Made by a program: the position numbers and the translations under genes. From NCBI RefSeq assembly GCF_020166105.1, contig NZ_JAIUJY010000001.1, positions 744,001 through 808,000 on the forward strand: a stretch of 64,000 nt of DNA. Direction: 5' to 3'. The stretch is from Blastococcus sp. LR1 (GTDB lineage: Bacteria; Actinomycetota; Actinomycetes; Mycobacteriales; Geodermatophilaceae). Position 1 is the stretch's first letter. Every line of letters begins with the position of its first letter. The notes beneath the pieces were generated by a model. It was not told where the DNA came from and did no database searches. It saw only the letters and a program-made list of their open reading frames with translations. Positions 55,265 through 63,586 of this stretch are shown one piece after another.

Positions 55265-56638
55265 GTGCAGATCGACGTCATCGAGACCACCGGCCTCGGG
55301 GACCGCAGCTACCTGGTCAGCGCCGGCAGCGTCGGCGTCGTCGTCGACCCGCAGCGCGACATCGACCGGGTGCTGGCCCTCGCGGAGCAGCGGGACGTCC
55401 GCATCGCGCTCGTACTGGAGACCCACCTGCACAACGACTACGTGACCGGCGGGCTCGAGCTGGCCCGGACGACCGGCGCGCGGTACGCCGTCCCGGCCGG
55501 GGACTCGGTGGCCTACGAGCGGGTGCCGGCCGCGGACGGCGACGTCCTCGAGGCCGGCCCGATGCGCATCCGCGTGCTGCACACCCCCGGCCACACCCAC
55601 CACCACGTCAGCTACGTGCTCACCGACGATGCCGGGTCGGTGCAGGCGGTCTTCACCGGTGGCTCCATGCTGCACGGCTCCACCGGCCGCACCGACCTGG
55701 TCGGCCCCGAGCACACCGACGAGCTCACGCACGCCCAGTACCACTCGGTGCGCCGGCTGGTCGACGAGCTGCCCGCCGGCACCCTGGTGTTCCCGAGCCA
55801 TGGCTTCGGCTCGTTCTGCGCGGCCACGCCGACCAGCGGGGACTCCTCCACCGTCGGCGAGCAGGCGGCGGTGAACCCGGCCCTGACGCAGGACGAGCAG
55901 ACGTTCGTCGACCAGCTGGTCGCCGGCCTGACCGCCGTCCCCGCCTGGTACGCGCACATGGGCCCGGTCAACGCCGCAGGCCCCGCACCGGTGGACCTCT
56001 CTCTGCCGCGGCCTGTCGACGCCGCCGAGCTGGCCGGCCGGCTCGCCGCCGGCGAGTGGGTCATCGACCTGCGCAGCCGCACCGCCTTCGCGCACCAGCA
56101 CCTGCCGGGCGCGCTGAACTTCGAGCTGGCGATCGCCAACTTCGTCACCTACGTGGGCTGGCTCGTGCCGTGGGGAGCGCCGCTGACCCTGATCGGCGAG
56201 ACCGAGCAGCAGGTCGCCGACGCCCGCCGCGAGCTGGTCCGCATCGGCATCGACCGGCTCGCCGGCGCCGCGATCGGCAGCCCTGAGGAGCTCGTCGCCG
56301 ATCAGGAGCCGGCCTCGTATCCGGTCCGCGACTTCGCCGACCTGGCCGAGGCCCTGGCCGTCGACCCCGGCCTGGTGGTGGTCGACGCCCGGCGCGCCGA
56401 CGAGCGCTCCGGCGGCGGCGTGCGTGGGTCCCGGCACATCCCGATCCACGAGTTGACCGACCGCATCGACGAGCTGCCCGCCGGCGACGTGTGGGTCTAC
56501 TGCGGCTCGGGCTACCGGGCCTCGATCGCCGCCTCGCTGCTCGCCCGCACCGGCCGCCGTCCCGTCCTGGTCGACGGAGGCTACGGCGACCCCGGCACCG
56601 GCGCGGCCGCCGTCGGCCTGCACGCCGACGCCGCCTGA
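55265..56638 (+). CDS. Persulfide dioxygenase-like MBL fold / double rhodanese fusion (CstB-like)
   Basis: 457 aa. MBL domain (1-250) with iron ligands in THLHNDY (H54, H56, D58) and TPGHTHHHV (H110). First rhodanese domain (about 255-345; DLRSRTAFAHQHLPGALNFE) lacks a catalytic Cys. The second (about 355-450) has C413 in VYCGSGYRAS. The expected TGD aspartate reads FTGGSML instead, common in this actinobacterial branch as far as I recall. It should oxidise glutathione/mycothiol-type or protein persulfides to sulfite and transfer sulfane sulfur. Sulfite export by the TauE/SafE protein follows logically. Confidence 0.88.
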   Translation: MQIDVIETTGLGDRSYLVSAGSVGVVVDPQRDIDRVLALAEQRDVRIALVLETHLHNDYVTGGLELARTTGARYAVPAGDSVAYERVPAADGDVLEAGPMRIRVLHTPGHTHHHVSYVLTDDAGSVQAVFTGGSMLHGSTGRTDLVGPEHTDELTHAQYHSVRRLVDELPAGTLVFPSHGFGSFCAATPTSGDSSTVGEQAAVNPALTQDEQTFVDQLVAGLTAVPAWYAHMGPVNAAGPAPVDLSLPRPVDAAELAGRLAAGEWVIDLRSRTAFAHQHLPGALNFELAIANFVTYVGWLVPWGAPLTLIGETEQQVADARRELVRIGIDRLAGAAIGSPEELVADQEPASYPVRDFADLAEALAVDPGLVVVDARRADERSGGGVRGSRHIPIHELTDRIDELPAGDVWVYCGSGYRASIAASLLARTGRRPVLVDGGYGDPGTGAAAVGLHADAA

Positions 56639-56685
56639 CCCCCCACCCCATTTCGCACGTCCATCGAGAACAGAGGAGATCCCCC

Positions 56686-56853
56686 ATGTGCCGAGCAGTT
56701 CCCTGCACCACCTGCGGCAGGACGACCTGGGCCGGCTGCGGCCAGCACGTCGACCGCGTGATGGCCGGCGTCCCGAGCGCCCAGCGCTGCCCGGGCCACC
56801 CCCGACCCGAGCGCTCCGGCGGCTGGCTGGCCAGGCTCACCGGCCGCCGCTGA
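56686..56853 (+). CDS. Small Cys-rich (putative zinc-binding) protein, 55 aa
   Basis: 55 aa: MCRAVPCTTCGRTTWAGCG then QHVDRVMAGVPSAQRC. Six Cys and His in CxxC and CGQH arrangements imply a small zinc knuckle; Trp and basic tail follow (GGWLARLTGRR). Good RBS (GAGGAG, 56673-56678) 7 nt from ATG. It sits between the persulfide-processing and exporter genes, 25 nt before the latter, and looks like part of that operon. I know such small proteins from actinobacterial sulfur or metal loci but not their function. Confidence 0.65.
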   Translation: MCRAVPCTTCGRTTWAGCGQHVDRVMAGVPSAQRCPGHPRPERSGGWLARLTGRR

Positions 56854-56878
56854 TGCCCCTCACTGCCGCGGCAGCCCG

Positions 56879-57655
56879 GTGATCGCCGTCCCGGTCGGCC
56901 TCGGCCTGGTCATCGGCGCGCTCGTCGGGCTGCTCGGCGGTGGTGGCTCGATCCTCGCCGTGCCGGCGCTGGTGCTCCTCGCCGGCCAGGACCTGCAGCA
57001 GGCCGTCGCCACCTCGCTGGTCATGGTCGGCATCACCGCGCTGGTCGCCCTGCTGCCGCGGCTGCGGGCGGGCCAGGTCGGCTGGCGGATCGGGCTGCTG
57101 TTCGGTGCGGCCGGCGCGGCGACCGCCTTCGCCGGGGCCGCCGCCAACCGGCTGCTGCCCGACGCCGTCACCCTGGCACTGTTCGTCGCCCTGATGGTCG
57201 CCGCCGGCGTCCGCATGCTGCAGGAGGAGCCTGCGATCGGCACCGCATGCAGCGTCGACGGCGGCCGGGTGAACTGGCACCGGTGCCTGCCGCGGACGCT
57301 GGCCGGCGGCCTGGCGATCGGCTTCCTCACCGGCCTGCTCGGGGTCGGCGGCGGCTTCCTCATCGTTCCGGTGCTCGTCCTGGCCCTCGGCCTCCCGATG
57401 TCCACCGCCGTCGGAACGTCGCTGCTGGTGGTGGCGATCAACTCTGCCGCCGGCTTCCTCGCGCATGCGGGTGACGCCGCCCTCGACGTACCGACGACCG
57501 TCGCCTTCACAGCTCCGGCCGTCGTCGCCGCCCTCGCCGCCGGACGGCTCGCCGCACGCGTCGACACCGACCGGCTGCGCCGCTGGTTCGCCTGGCTCGT
57601 GCTGGCCGTGGCCGGCGCGATCGCCGCCCACGTCCTCGCCGGCGCCCTGGCCTGA
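56879..57655 (+). CDS. TauE/SafE family sulfite/anion exporter
   Basis: 258-aa membrane protein with two homologous halves (VGLGLVIGALVGLLGGGGSILAVPALVLLAG; GLAIGFLTGLLGVGGGFLIVPVLVLALG), the family's Gly-rich repeat, and about eight helices. A central loop holds two Cys (GTACSVDGG, WHRCLPR). It exports sulfite or sulfoacetate-type anions; sulfite fits, since the upstream persulfide dioxygenase produces it. GTG start; last gene of the CstR-controlled group. Confidence 0.9.
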   Translation: MIAVPVGLGLVIGALVGLLGGGGSILAVPALVLLAGQDLQQAVATSLVMVGITALVALLPRLRAGQVGWRIGLLFGAAGAATAFAGAAANRLLPDAVTLALFVALMVAAGVRMLQEEPAIGTACSVDGGRVNWHRCLPRTLAGGLAIGFLTGLLGVGGGFLIVPVLVLALGLPMSTAVGTSLLVVAINSAAGFLAHAGDAALDVPTTVAFTAPAVVAALAAGRLAARVDTDRLRRWFAWLVLAVAGAIAAHVLAGALA

Positions 57656-57699
57656 GATACCGAACCCGACCCAGGGATGACTGCGCGGTCCTCCGGCGC

Positions 57700-60600
57700 T
57701 CAGGTACGGGCCTGCGCCGGTGACTCCCCGCCCTCCAGGTCGCCCTCGGTGTCGAGGTAGGCCTGCTGCAGCTCGGCCAGCAGCGCCGGGTCGGGCTCGG
57801 CCCACATCTTCCGGTCGACCGCCTCCAGCAGCCGCTCGGCGATCCCGTGCAGGGCCCAGGGGTTCGACTTCTCCATGAACTCCCGGTTCTCGGGATCGAG
57901 CACGTAGGTCTGCGCCAGCTTCTCGTACATCCAGTCGGCGACCACCCCGGTGGTGGCGTCGTAGCCGAAGAGGTAGTCGACGGTGGCGGCCAGCTCGAAG
58001 GCGCCCTTGTAGCCGTGCCGGCGCATCGCGGCCAGCCACTTCGGGTTCACCACCCGCGCCCGGAAGACGCGGGCGGTCTCCTCGGTGAGCGATCGGGTGC
58101 GCACGGACTCCGGCCGGGTCGAGTCCCCGATGTACGCCGCCGGCGCACGGCCGGTCAGCGCGCGGACCGTCGCCACCATCCCGCCGTGGTACTGGAAGTA
58201 GTCGTCGGAGTCGGCGATGTCGTGCTCGCGGGTGTCCACGTTCTTGGCGGCGACGGCGATCCGCCGGTAGGCCGTCTCCATGTCCGGCCGGGCCTGCACG
58301 CCGTCGAGGCCGCGGCCGTAGGCGTAGCCGCCCCACACCGCGTACACCTCGGCGAGGTCGGCGTCCCCGCGCCAGTCGCGGGAGTCGATCAGCGACAGCA
58401 GGCCGGCCCCGTAGGCGCCGGGCTTGGAGCCGAACACCCGGGTGGTGGCCCGGCGGCGGTCGCCGTGGGCGGCGAGGTCGGCGTCGACGTGCGCCCGCAC
58501 GTAGTTCCGCTCGGCGGGCTCGTCGAGACCGGCGACCAGGGTGACCGCGTCGTCGAGCATGGTCACCACGTGCGGGAAGGCGTCCCGGAAGAAGCCGCTG
58601 ATCCGCACGGTGACGTCGATCCGCGGCCGGCCCAGCTCGTCCAGTGGAACGGGTTCGAGCCCCGTCACTCGCCGGGACGCCTCGTCCCACACCGGCTGGA
58701 CGCCCAGGAGCGCCAGGATCTCGGCGACGTCGTCCCCTGAGGTGCGCATGGCCGAGGTCCCCCACACCGACAGCCCGACCGAACGCGGGAAGTCGCCGGT
58801 GTCGGCGCGGTAGCGGTCGACCAGCGACTCCGCCATCGCCTGGCCGGTCTCCCACGCCAGCCGTGAGGGCACGGCGCGCGGGTCGACCGAGTAGAAGTTG
58901 CGGCCGGTCGGAAGCACGTTTACCAGCCCGCGCAGCGGCGAACCGCTGGGGCCGGCCGGCACGTAGCCGCCCTCGAGCGCGTGCAGGGTTGCGTCGAGCT
59001 CGTCGGTGGTCCGGGCCAGCCGGGGCACCACCTCGGCGACGGCGAACCGCAGCACCGCCGCGACCGCCTCGTCCGACCGGCCGAGCACCTCGTGCACGAC
59101 GTCGTCGACGGCTGCGGGGGTCCATGCGCGCGACTCCATCGCGACGACCAGCGCCTCGGCGAGCGCCTCGATCCGGTCGGTCTCGACCCGCCCGGCGGTG
59201 CCGTCCTCGACCAGACCCAGCGCCTCGCGCAGACCCGGAAGTGCCACCGAGCCGCCCCAGATCTGCCGGGCACGCAGCATGGCCAGCACCAGGTCGACCC
59301 GGTCCTGCCCGCTGGGCGGCGTCCCCAGGACGTGCAGGCCGTCCCGGATCTGGCTGTCCTTGATCTCGCAGAGCCACCCGTCGACGTGCAGGATCATCTC
59401 GTCGAAGTGGTCGTCCTCCGGGCGCTCGGCCAGGCCCAGATCGGCGTCGAGCTTGGCGGCCTGCAGCAGGGTCCAGATCTGCGCGCGGACGGCAGGCAGC
59501 TTCGCCGGGTCCATGGCCGCGATGTTGGCGTGCTCGTCGAGCAGCTGCTCCAGCCGCGCGATGTCGCCGTAGGAGTCGGCGCGGGCCATGGGCGGCACCA
59601 TGTGGTCGACCAGCGTCGCGTGCGCGCGGCGCTTGGCCTGCGAGCCCTCGCCGGGGTCGTTGACCAGGAACGGGTAGACCAACGGCACGTCCCCGAGGGC
59701 TGCGTCGGGGCCGCACGAGGCGGAGAGGCCGACGGTCTTGCCCGGCAGCCACTCCAGGTTGCCGTGCTTGCCGACGTGCACGATCGCGTGCGCGCCGAAT
59801 TCCGACCGCAGCCACCAGTACGCGGCCAGGTAGTGGTGCGACGGCGGCAGGTCGGGGTCGTGGTAGATCGCGATCGGGTTCTCCCCGAAGCCGCGCGGCG
59901 GCTGGACCATCACCACGACGTTGCCCGCGCGGAGGGCGGCGAAGACGATGTCGCCGCCGTCCACGAACAGCGAGCCGGGCGCCTCGCCCCAGTGCTCGGT
60001 CATCGCCTCGCGCAGGTCGGCGGGGAGCGTGTCGAAGAAGTCGCGGTAGCGCTCGGCCGGGATGCGCACCGGGTTGCCGGACAGCTGCTCCTCGGTGAGC
60101 CAGTCGGCGTCCTGGCCGCCGGCCGCGATGAGCGCGTGGAAGAGAGCGTCGCCGTCCAGCTCGGCGACGCCAGGCAGCGCGCCAGGGCCGTCGAAGGGCC
60201 CGATGTCGTACCCCTGACCCTGCATCGCGGCCAGCAGCCGGACCACGGAGGCGGGGGTGTCCAGGCCGACGGCGTTCCCGATCCGCGCGTGCTTGGTCGG
60301 GTAGGCGCTGAGCATCACCACGATCCGCCGCTCGGCCGGCGGGGTGTGCCGCAGCCGGGCATGGGCGACGGCGGTGCCGGCCACCCGCGCCGCCCGTTCG
60401 GGATCGGCGACGTACTGCGTCAGCCCGTCGGAGTCGGTCTCCTTGAAGGAGAACGGCACAGTGATCAGCCGGCCGTCGAACTCCGGGATGGCGACCTGGT
60501 TGCCGACGTCGAGCGGGGAGAGCCCGTCGTCGTCGGCCAGCCACTCCGCGCGGGACCGGGTGAGGCACAGGCCCTGGATCACGGGCACGTCCAGCGCGGC

Positions 60601-61320
60601 CAGCGCGCCGACGTCCCACGCGCCGTCGTCCCCGCCGGCCTGCGCGGTGGCGGGCCGCGAACCCCCGGCCGCCAGCACGGTGACGACCAGGGCGTCGGCG
60701 GTGCGCAGCGTCTCCAGCAGCTCCGGGCCCACCGAGCGGAGCGAGGAGGTGAACACCGGCAGCGCCTGCCCGCCGGCGTCCTCGATCGCACGGCACATCG
60801 ACTCCACGAAGCCGGTGTTCCCGGAGAGGTGGTGCGCCCGGTAGTAGAGGACGGCGACCCGCGGGCCGCTCGTCGTCCGCGGCGTTCGCTCCAGCACTCC
60901 CCAGTCGGGCGCCACCGCCGGCGGCTCGAAGCCCTCGCCGGTCAGCAGCACGGTGTCGGACAGGAACCGCCGCAGCTGCACGAGGTTGTCCGGGCCGCCC
61001 TGCGCCAGGTAGCCGTGCGCCTCCGTGGCCACGCCCATCGGCACGGTGGAGAGCTCCATCAGCTCGGCGTCGGGCACCTGCTCGCCGCCGAGGACGACGA
61101 CCGGCGCGGGCCCGGCGAGCAGGGGCGCCAGCATCTCCTCGTACTGCCGCCGCACCCCGAGGATCCGGACGACGACGAGCGCGCTGCCGGCAGCGAGCGC
61201 GGCGATGCCCGGAGCGTCCAGCCGCGCGGGGTTGCCCAGCCGCCAGCCTGTACCCGAGGCGCGGGCGGACAGCAGATCGGTGTCGCTGGTGGACAGCAGG
61301 GTGAAGGCAGGGTCGCTCAC
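57700..61320 (-). CDS. cobN: Cobaltochelatase subunit CobN
   Basis: 1206-aa catalytic subunit of the ATP-dependent aerobic cobaltochelatase, inserting Co2+ into hydrogenobyrinate a,c-diamide with CobS/CobT-type or ChlI/D-type partners encoded elsewhere. CobN/Mg-chelatase H blocks include GLDTPASVVRLLAAMQ, AYWWLRSEFGAHAIVHVGKHGNLEWLPGK, VYPFLVNDPGEGSQAKRRAHA, GLSVWGTSAMRTSGDDVAEILALLG, and FGSKPGAYGAGLLSLIDSRDWR. Length is normal. The GTG start at 61320 is preceded by a cobalamin riboswitch, so expression falls when B12 is plentiful. Single gene on this strand. Confidence 0.96.
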   Translation of the reverse strand: MSDPAFTLLSTSDTDLLSARASGTGWRLGNPARLDAPGIAALAAGSALVVVRILGVRRQYEEMLAPLLAGPAPVVVLGGEQVPDAELMELSTVPMGVATEAHGYLAQGGPDNLVQLRRFLSDTVLLTGEGFEPPAVAPDWGVLERTPRTTSGPRVAVLYYRAHHLSGNTGFVESMCRAIEDAGGQALPVFTSSLRSVGPELLETLRTADALVVTVLAAGGSRPATAQAGGDDGAWDVGALAALDVPVIQGLCLTRSRAEWLADDDGLSPLDVGNQVAIPEFDGRLITVPFSFKETDSDGLTQYVADPERAARVAGTAVAHARLRHTPPAERRIVVMLSAYPTKHARIGNAVGLDTPASVVRLLAAMQGQGYDIGPFDGPGALPGVAELDGDALFHALIAAGGQDADWLTEEQLSGNPVRIPAERYRDFFDTLPADLREAMTEHWGEAPGSLFVDGGDIVFAALRAGNVVVMVQPPRGFGENPIAIYHDPDLPPSHHYLAAYWWLRSEFGAHAIVHVGKHGNLEWLPGKTVGLSASCGPDAALGDVPLVYPFLVNDPGEGSQAKRRAHATLVDHMVPPMARADSYGDIARLEQLLDEHANIAAMDPAKLPAVRAQIWTLLQAAKLDADLGLAERPEDDHFDEMILHVDGWLCEIKDSQIRDGLHVLGTPPSGQDRVDLVLAMLRARQIWGGSVALPGLREALGLVEDGTAGRVETDRIEALAEALVVAMESRAWTPAAVDDVVHEVLGRSDEAVAAVLRFAVAEVVPRLARTTDELDATLHALEGGYVPAGPSGSPLRGLVNVLPTGRNFYSVDPRAVPSRLAWETGQAMAESLVDRYRADTGDFPRSVGLSVWGTSAMRTSGDDVAEILALLGVQPVWDEASRRVTGLEPVPLDELGRPRIDVTVRISGFFRDAFPHVVTMLDDAVTLVAGLDEPAERNYVRAHVDADLAAHGDRRRATTRVFGSKPGAYGAGLLSLIDSRDWRGDADLAEVYAVWGGYAYGRGLDGVQARPDMETAYRRIAVAAKNVDTREHDIADSDDYFQYHGGMVATVRALTGRAPAAYIGDSTRPESVRTRSLTEETARVFRARVVNPKWLAAMRRHGYKGAFELAATVDYLFGYDATTGVVADWMYEKLAQTYVLDPENREFMEKSNPWALHGIAERLLEAVDRKMWAEPDPALLAELQQAYLDTEGDLEGGESPAQART

Positions 61321-61344
61321 GGCGCGTTCCTCACTCGGGGTCCG

Positions 61345-61490
61345 CGCCCCGGGTCGTCGGGCACGGCAGCCGGAGTGTCTGGCTCAGCCGGCCCCCGAGT
61401 TCGGGGCCGGGCTCACAGTGGCGGGACCGCGTCGGATTCGCACCGACTTCCTCGCTGACTGCCGTGGTGTGCGCCGGACGCTACCGGTCC
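61345..61490 (-). promoter_or_regulatory. Cobalamin (B12) riboswitch
   Basis: On the minus strand, the conserved B12 core reads GGAAGTCGGTGCGAATCCGAC, then GCGGTCCCGCCACTGTGAGCC, containing the B12 box (complement of 61411-61422). A stem rich in CCGGCCCC/GGGGCCGG follows, then TGAGCCAGACACTCCGGCTGCC near the 3' end. It lies directly upstream of cobN. Outer limits are approximate. Confidence 0.92.
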
Positions 61491-61568
61491 ACCGCACCGC
61501 GGCGCGCATCCAGTGGCGGTGCCGCCCGCGAAGAGCAGGTGTCCGCCGGTCCGCCCGAGGGAGTCGCC

Positions 61569-62282
61569 ATGACCCTGCGCCCGCATCTCCGCCGCTCCAC
61601 CACCTCTGCCCCCCGCTCGGCATCCCCCGCGACGCCCGCCGGTGCGGAGCCGCCCGGCAGCCGGGTCCATCTGGTGCACCGCACCGGGGCGGTGCTGGTC
61701 GCCACGGTGATCGCCGTCTTCGGGGTGCTCGGCTTCGCCGGCGGTCTGGACTTCTTCTCGACCGAGGGCGAACGGATCCTGGGCCTGTCCAGCAACGGCC
61801 TGCTGTCGACGATCTCGCTGGTCACCGCCGCTGTGCTGGTGGGTGCGGCGCTCAGCGGGCCGCGCATCGCCTCGACGGTGATGATCGTCGTCGGCGTGCT
61901 GTTCCTGGTCTCGGCGCTGGCCAATCTGGCGGTGCTGCAGACCGAGCTCAACTTCCTGGCGTTCCGGCTGAGCAACGTCGTGTTCTCCGTGATCGCCGGC
62001 TTCCTGCTGCTCGTGCTGGGGACCTACGGGCGGGTGAGCGGGAACCTGCCGTCGGACAGCCCCTACGCCCGCCGGGTCGACGGGGATGACCCCGACGGGG
62101 CCGACGAGTTCCCCTCCACCCCGGCGGAGTTCGCCGCGGAGAAGGCGATGCGCGCGGCCGAGACCGCCGTCGTGCAGCACGTGGCCTCCGCCGAGCAGCG
62201 CCGCCGGGTGGAGGCGATGGCGCAGGTGCGCAGCCGCTCCGAGCGACGGCGGGTGTGGATGTCGTTCGACGGCCGGCCCTAG
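61569..62282 (+). CDS. DUF4383 membrane protein
   Basis: 237 aa with four helices (TGAVLVATVIAVFGVLGFAGG, GLLSTISLVTAAVLVGAALS, ASTVMIVVGVLFLVSALANLAV, LSNVVFSVIAGFLLLVLGTYG), flanked by a Ser/Pro-rich N-terminus and a charged C-terminal tail with coiled-coil character (EKAMRAAETAVVQHVASAEQRRRVEAMAQVRSRSE-type, about 190-230). This matches DUF4383, of unknown role. The ATG has a GAGGGAG RBS; an earlier in-frame GTG (61464) would run through riboswitch DNA. Downstream neighbour is cobG. Confidence 0.82.
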   Translation: MTLRPHLRRSTTSAPRSASPATPAGAEPPGSRVHLVHRTGAVLVATVIAVFGVLGFAGGLDFFSTEGERILGLSSNGLLSTISLVTAAVLVGAALSGPRIASTVMIVVGVLFLVSALANLAVLQTELNFLAFRLSNVVFSVIAGFLLLVLGTYGRVSGNLPSDSPYARRVDGDDPDGADEFPSTPAEFAAEKAMRAAETAVVQHVASAEQRRRVEAMAQVRSRSERRRVWMSFDGRP

Positions 62283-62307
62283 TCGGGGGTCGTAGCCTCG
62301 GACCGCG

Positions 62308-63456
62308 ATGACCCCTCTCCCGCTCCGCGACCGGGCGGACGCCTGCCCCGGCGCGCTCCAGACCCACGCCGCTGCCGACGGCGCCCTCGCCCGGGTCCGG
62401 GTCCCCGGGGGCGTGCTCACCGCCGTGCAGCTGCGGGTGCTCGCGACCGCCGCGCGCGAACTCGGCGACGGCGCCCTGGAGCTGACCAGCCGAGGGAACG
62501 TGCAGCTCCGCGGCCTGGACCAGGGGGCCGCGCCGGAGCTCGGCAACCGGCTGGCAGCGGCCGGGCTGCTGCCGAGCGCGACCCACGAGACGGCGCGCAA
62601 CGTGCTGGCGAGCGTGCTCTCCGGCCGGTCCGGCGGGCTGCTCGACGTCCGGTCCTGGGTGCCGGCCTTCGACGCCGGGCAGTGCGGCGATCCGGAGCTG
62701 GCGCGGCTGCCCGGCCGTTTCCTCGCCGCGTTCGACGACGGCCGCGGAGACGTCGCCGGGCTGGGTGCCGACATCGGCCTGCTGGCCCTGGACCGGAGCA
62801 CGGTCGCGCTGCTGCTGGCCGGCGTCGACAGCGGACTGCGCACCGACCCCGACGGGGCGGTCGCGCTCGCGCTGGCCGCGACCCGCGCTTTCCTCGACGT
62901 GCGCGAAGCGGACGGCGGCACCGCCTGGCGGGTGGGCGAACTGGCCGACGGCTCCGCCCGTATCGCGGCCGCGCTGGGCGGCGCGCACGCCGAGCCCCGA
63001 CCCGTTCCGCCGTCGCCCGCCGTCAGCCCGGCCGGCGCCGTGCGCCAGGACGACGGCCGCACCGCGCTGGTCGCCGTCGTCCCGCTGGGCCGGCTGACCG
63101 CGGAGCAGACCGAGCTCCTCGCCAGCACCACGGCCACCGAGGTGCAGCTGACGCCGTGGCGCAGCGTCGTCGTCCCGGACCTGCCGGACGCGTCGGCGAT
63201 GGCCGGGCTCGCGGCCGCCGGGCTCGTGCTGGACCCCGGCAGCCCCTGGCTCCGGGTCACCGCGTGCGCCGGACGGCCCGGGTGCGCGAAGTCGCTGGCC
63301 GACGTCCGGGGCGACGTCGTGGCGGCGGTGACCGCCGGAGAGCTCCCGGCGGACGGCGCCCGGCAGCACTGGGTCGGCTGCGAGCGGCGCTGCGGTCGCC
63401 CGCAGGGAGACGTCGTGGACGTGGTGGCGACGCCGACCGGCTACTGGATCGCCTGA
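62308..63456 (+). CDS. cobG: Precorrin-3B synthase CobG
   Basis: 382 aa, sulfite/nitrite reductase-like fold with two ferredoxin-like halves. It hydroxylates and ring-contracts precorrin-3A in aerobic B12 synthesis. Features: LELTSRGNVQLRGLD and a C-terminal [4Fe-4S] Cys set, TACAGRPGCAKSLADV and HWVGCERRCGRPQGD. Size agrees with family. ATG at 62308 follows TAGCCT (62293-62298) with no RBS: leaderless. Together with cobN it shows the aerobic pathway; other cob genes lie outside the window. Confidence 0.93.
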   Translation: MTPLPLRDRADACPGALQTHAAADGALARVRVPGGVLTAVQLRVLATAARELGDGALELTSRGNVQLRGLDQGAAPELGNRLAAAGLLPSATHETARNVLASVLSGRSGGLLDVRSWVPAFDAGQCGDPELARLPGRFLAAFDDGRGDVAGLGADIGLLALDRSTVALLLAGVDSGLRTDPDGAVALALAATRAFLDVREADGGTAWRVGELADGSARIAAALGGAHAEPRPVPPSPAVSPAGAVRQDDGRTALVAVVPLGRLTAEQTELLASTTATEVQLTPWRSVVVPDLPDASAMAGLAAAGLVLDPGSPWLRVTACAGRPGCAKSLADVRGDVVAAVTAGELPADGARQHWVGCERRCGRPQGDVVDVVATPTGYWIA

Positions 63457-63570
63457 GCGGCTTCCTCCGCAGAGAGCCTGCGTCGCCTTCGTCAAGGCCT
63501 GCCTGAGATCTGTGGACAAGCCGCTGACCTGCGAGAACAGGTAGCCGCAGGACTCGCGAAGCGGTACTGT

Positions 63571-63586
63571 TCGTACGTGTGTTCGA
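63571..63586. promoter_or_regulatory. LexA-like SOS box
   Basis: TCGTACGTGTGTTCGA differs from the actinobacterial/Gram-positive SOS consensus TCGAAC-N4-GTTCGA at one half-site base. It covers the GTG start of the DUF222 gene. Related 13E12 genes in mycobacteria are known SOS targets. Confidence 0.6.

Noticed and set aside
56837-60796. A 1319-codon open frame on the minus strand, overlapping the MBL-downstream genes and cobN
   Set aside because: It is an out-of-frame shadow of cobN: composition is almost only Arg/Ala/Gly/Pro and it crosses the TauE/SafE gene, which has clear family motifs.
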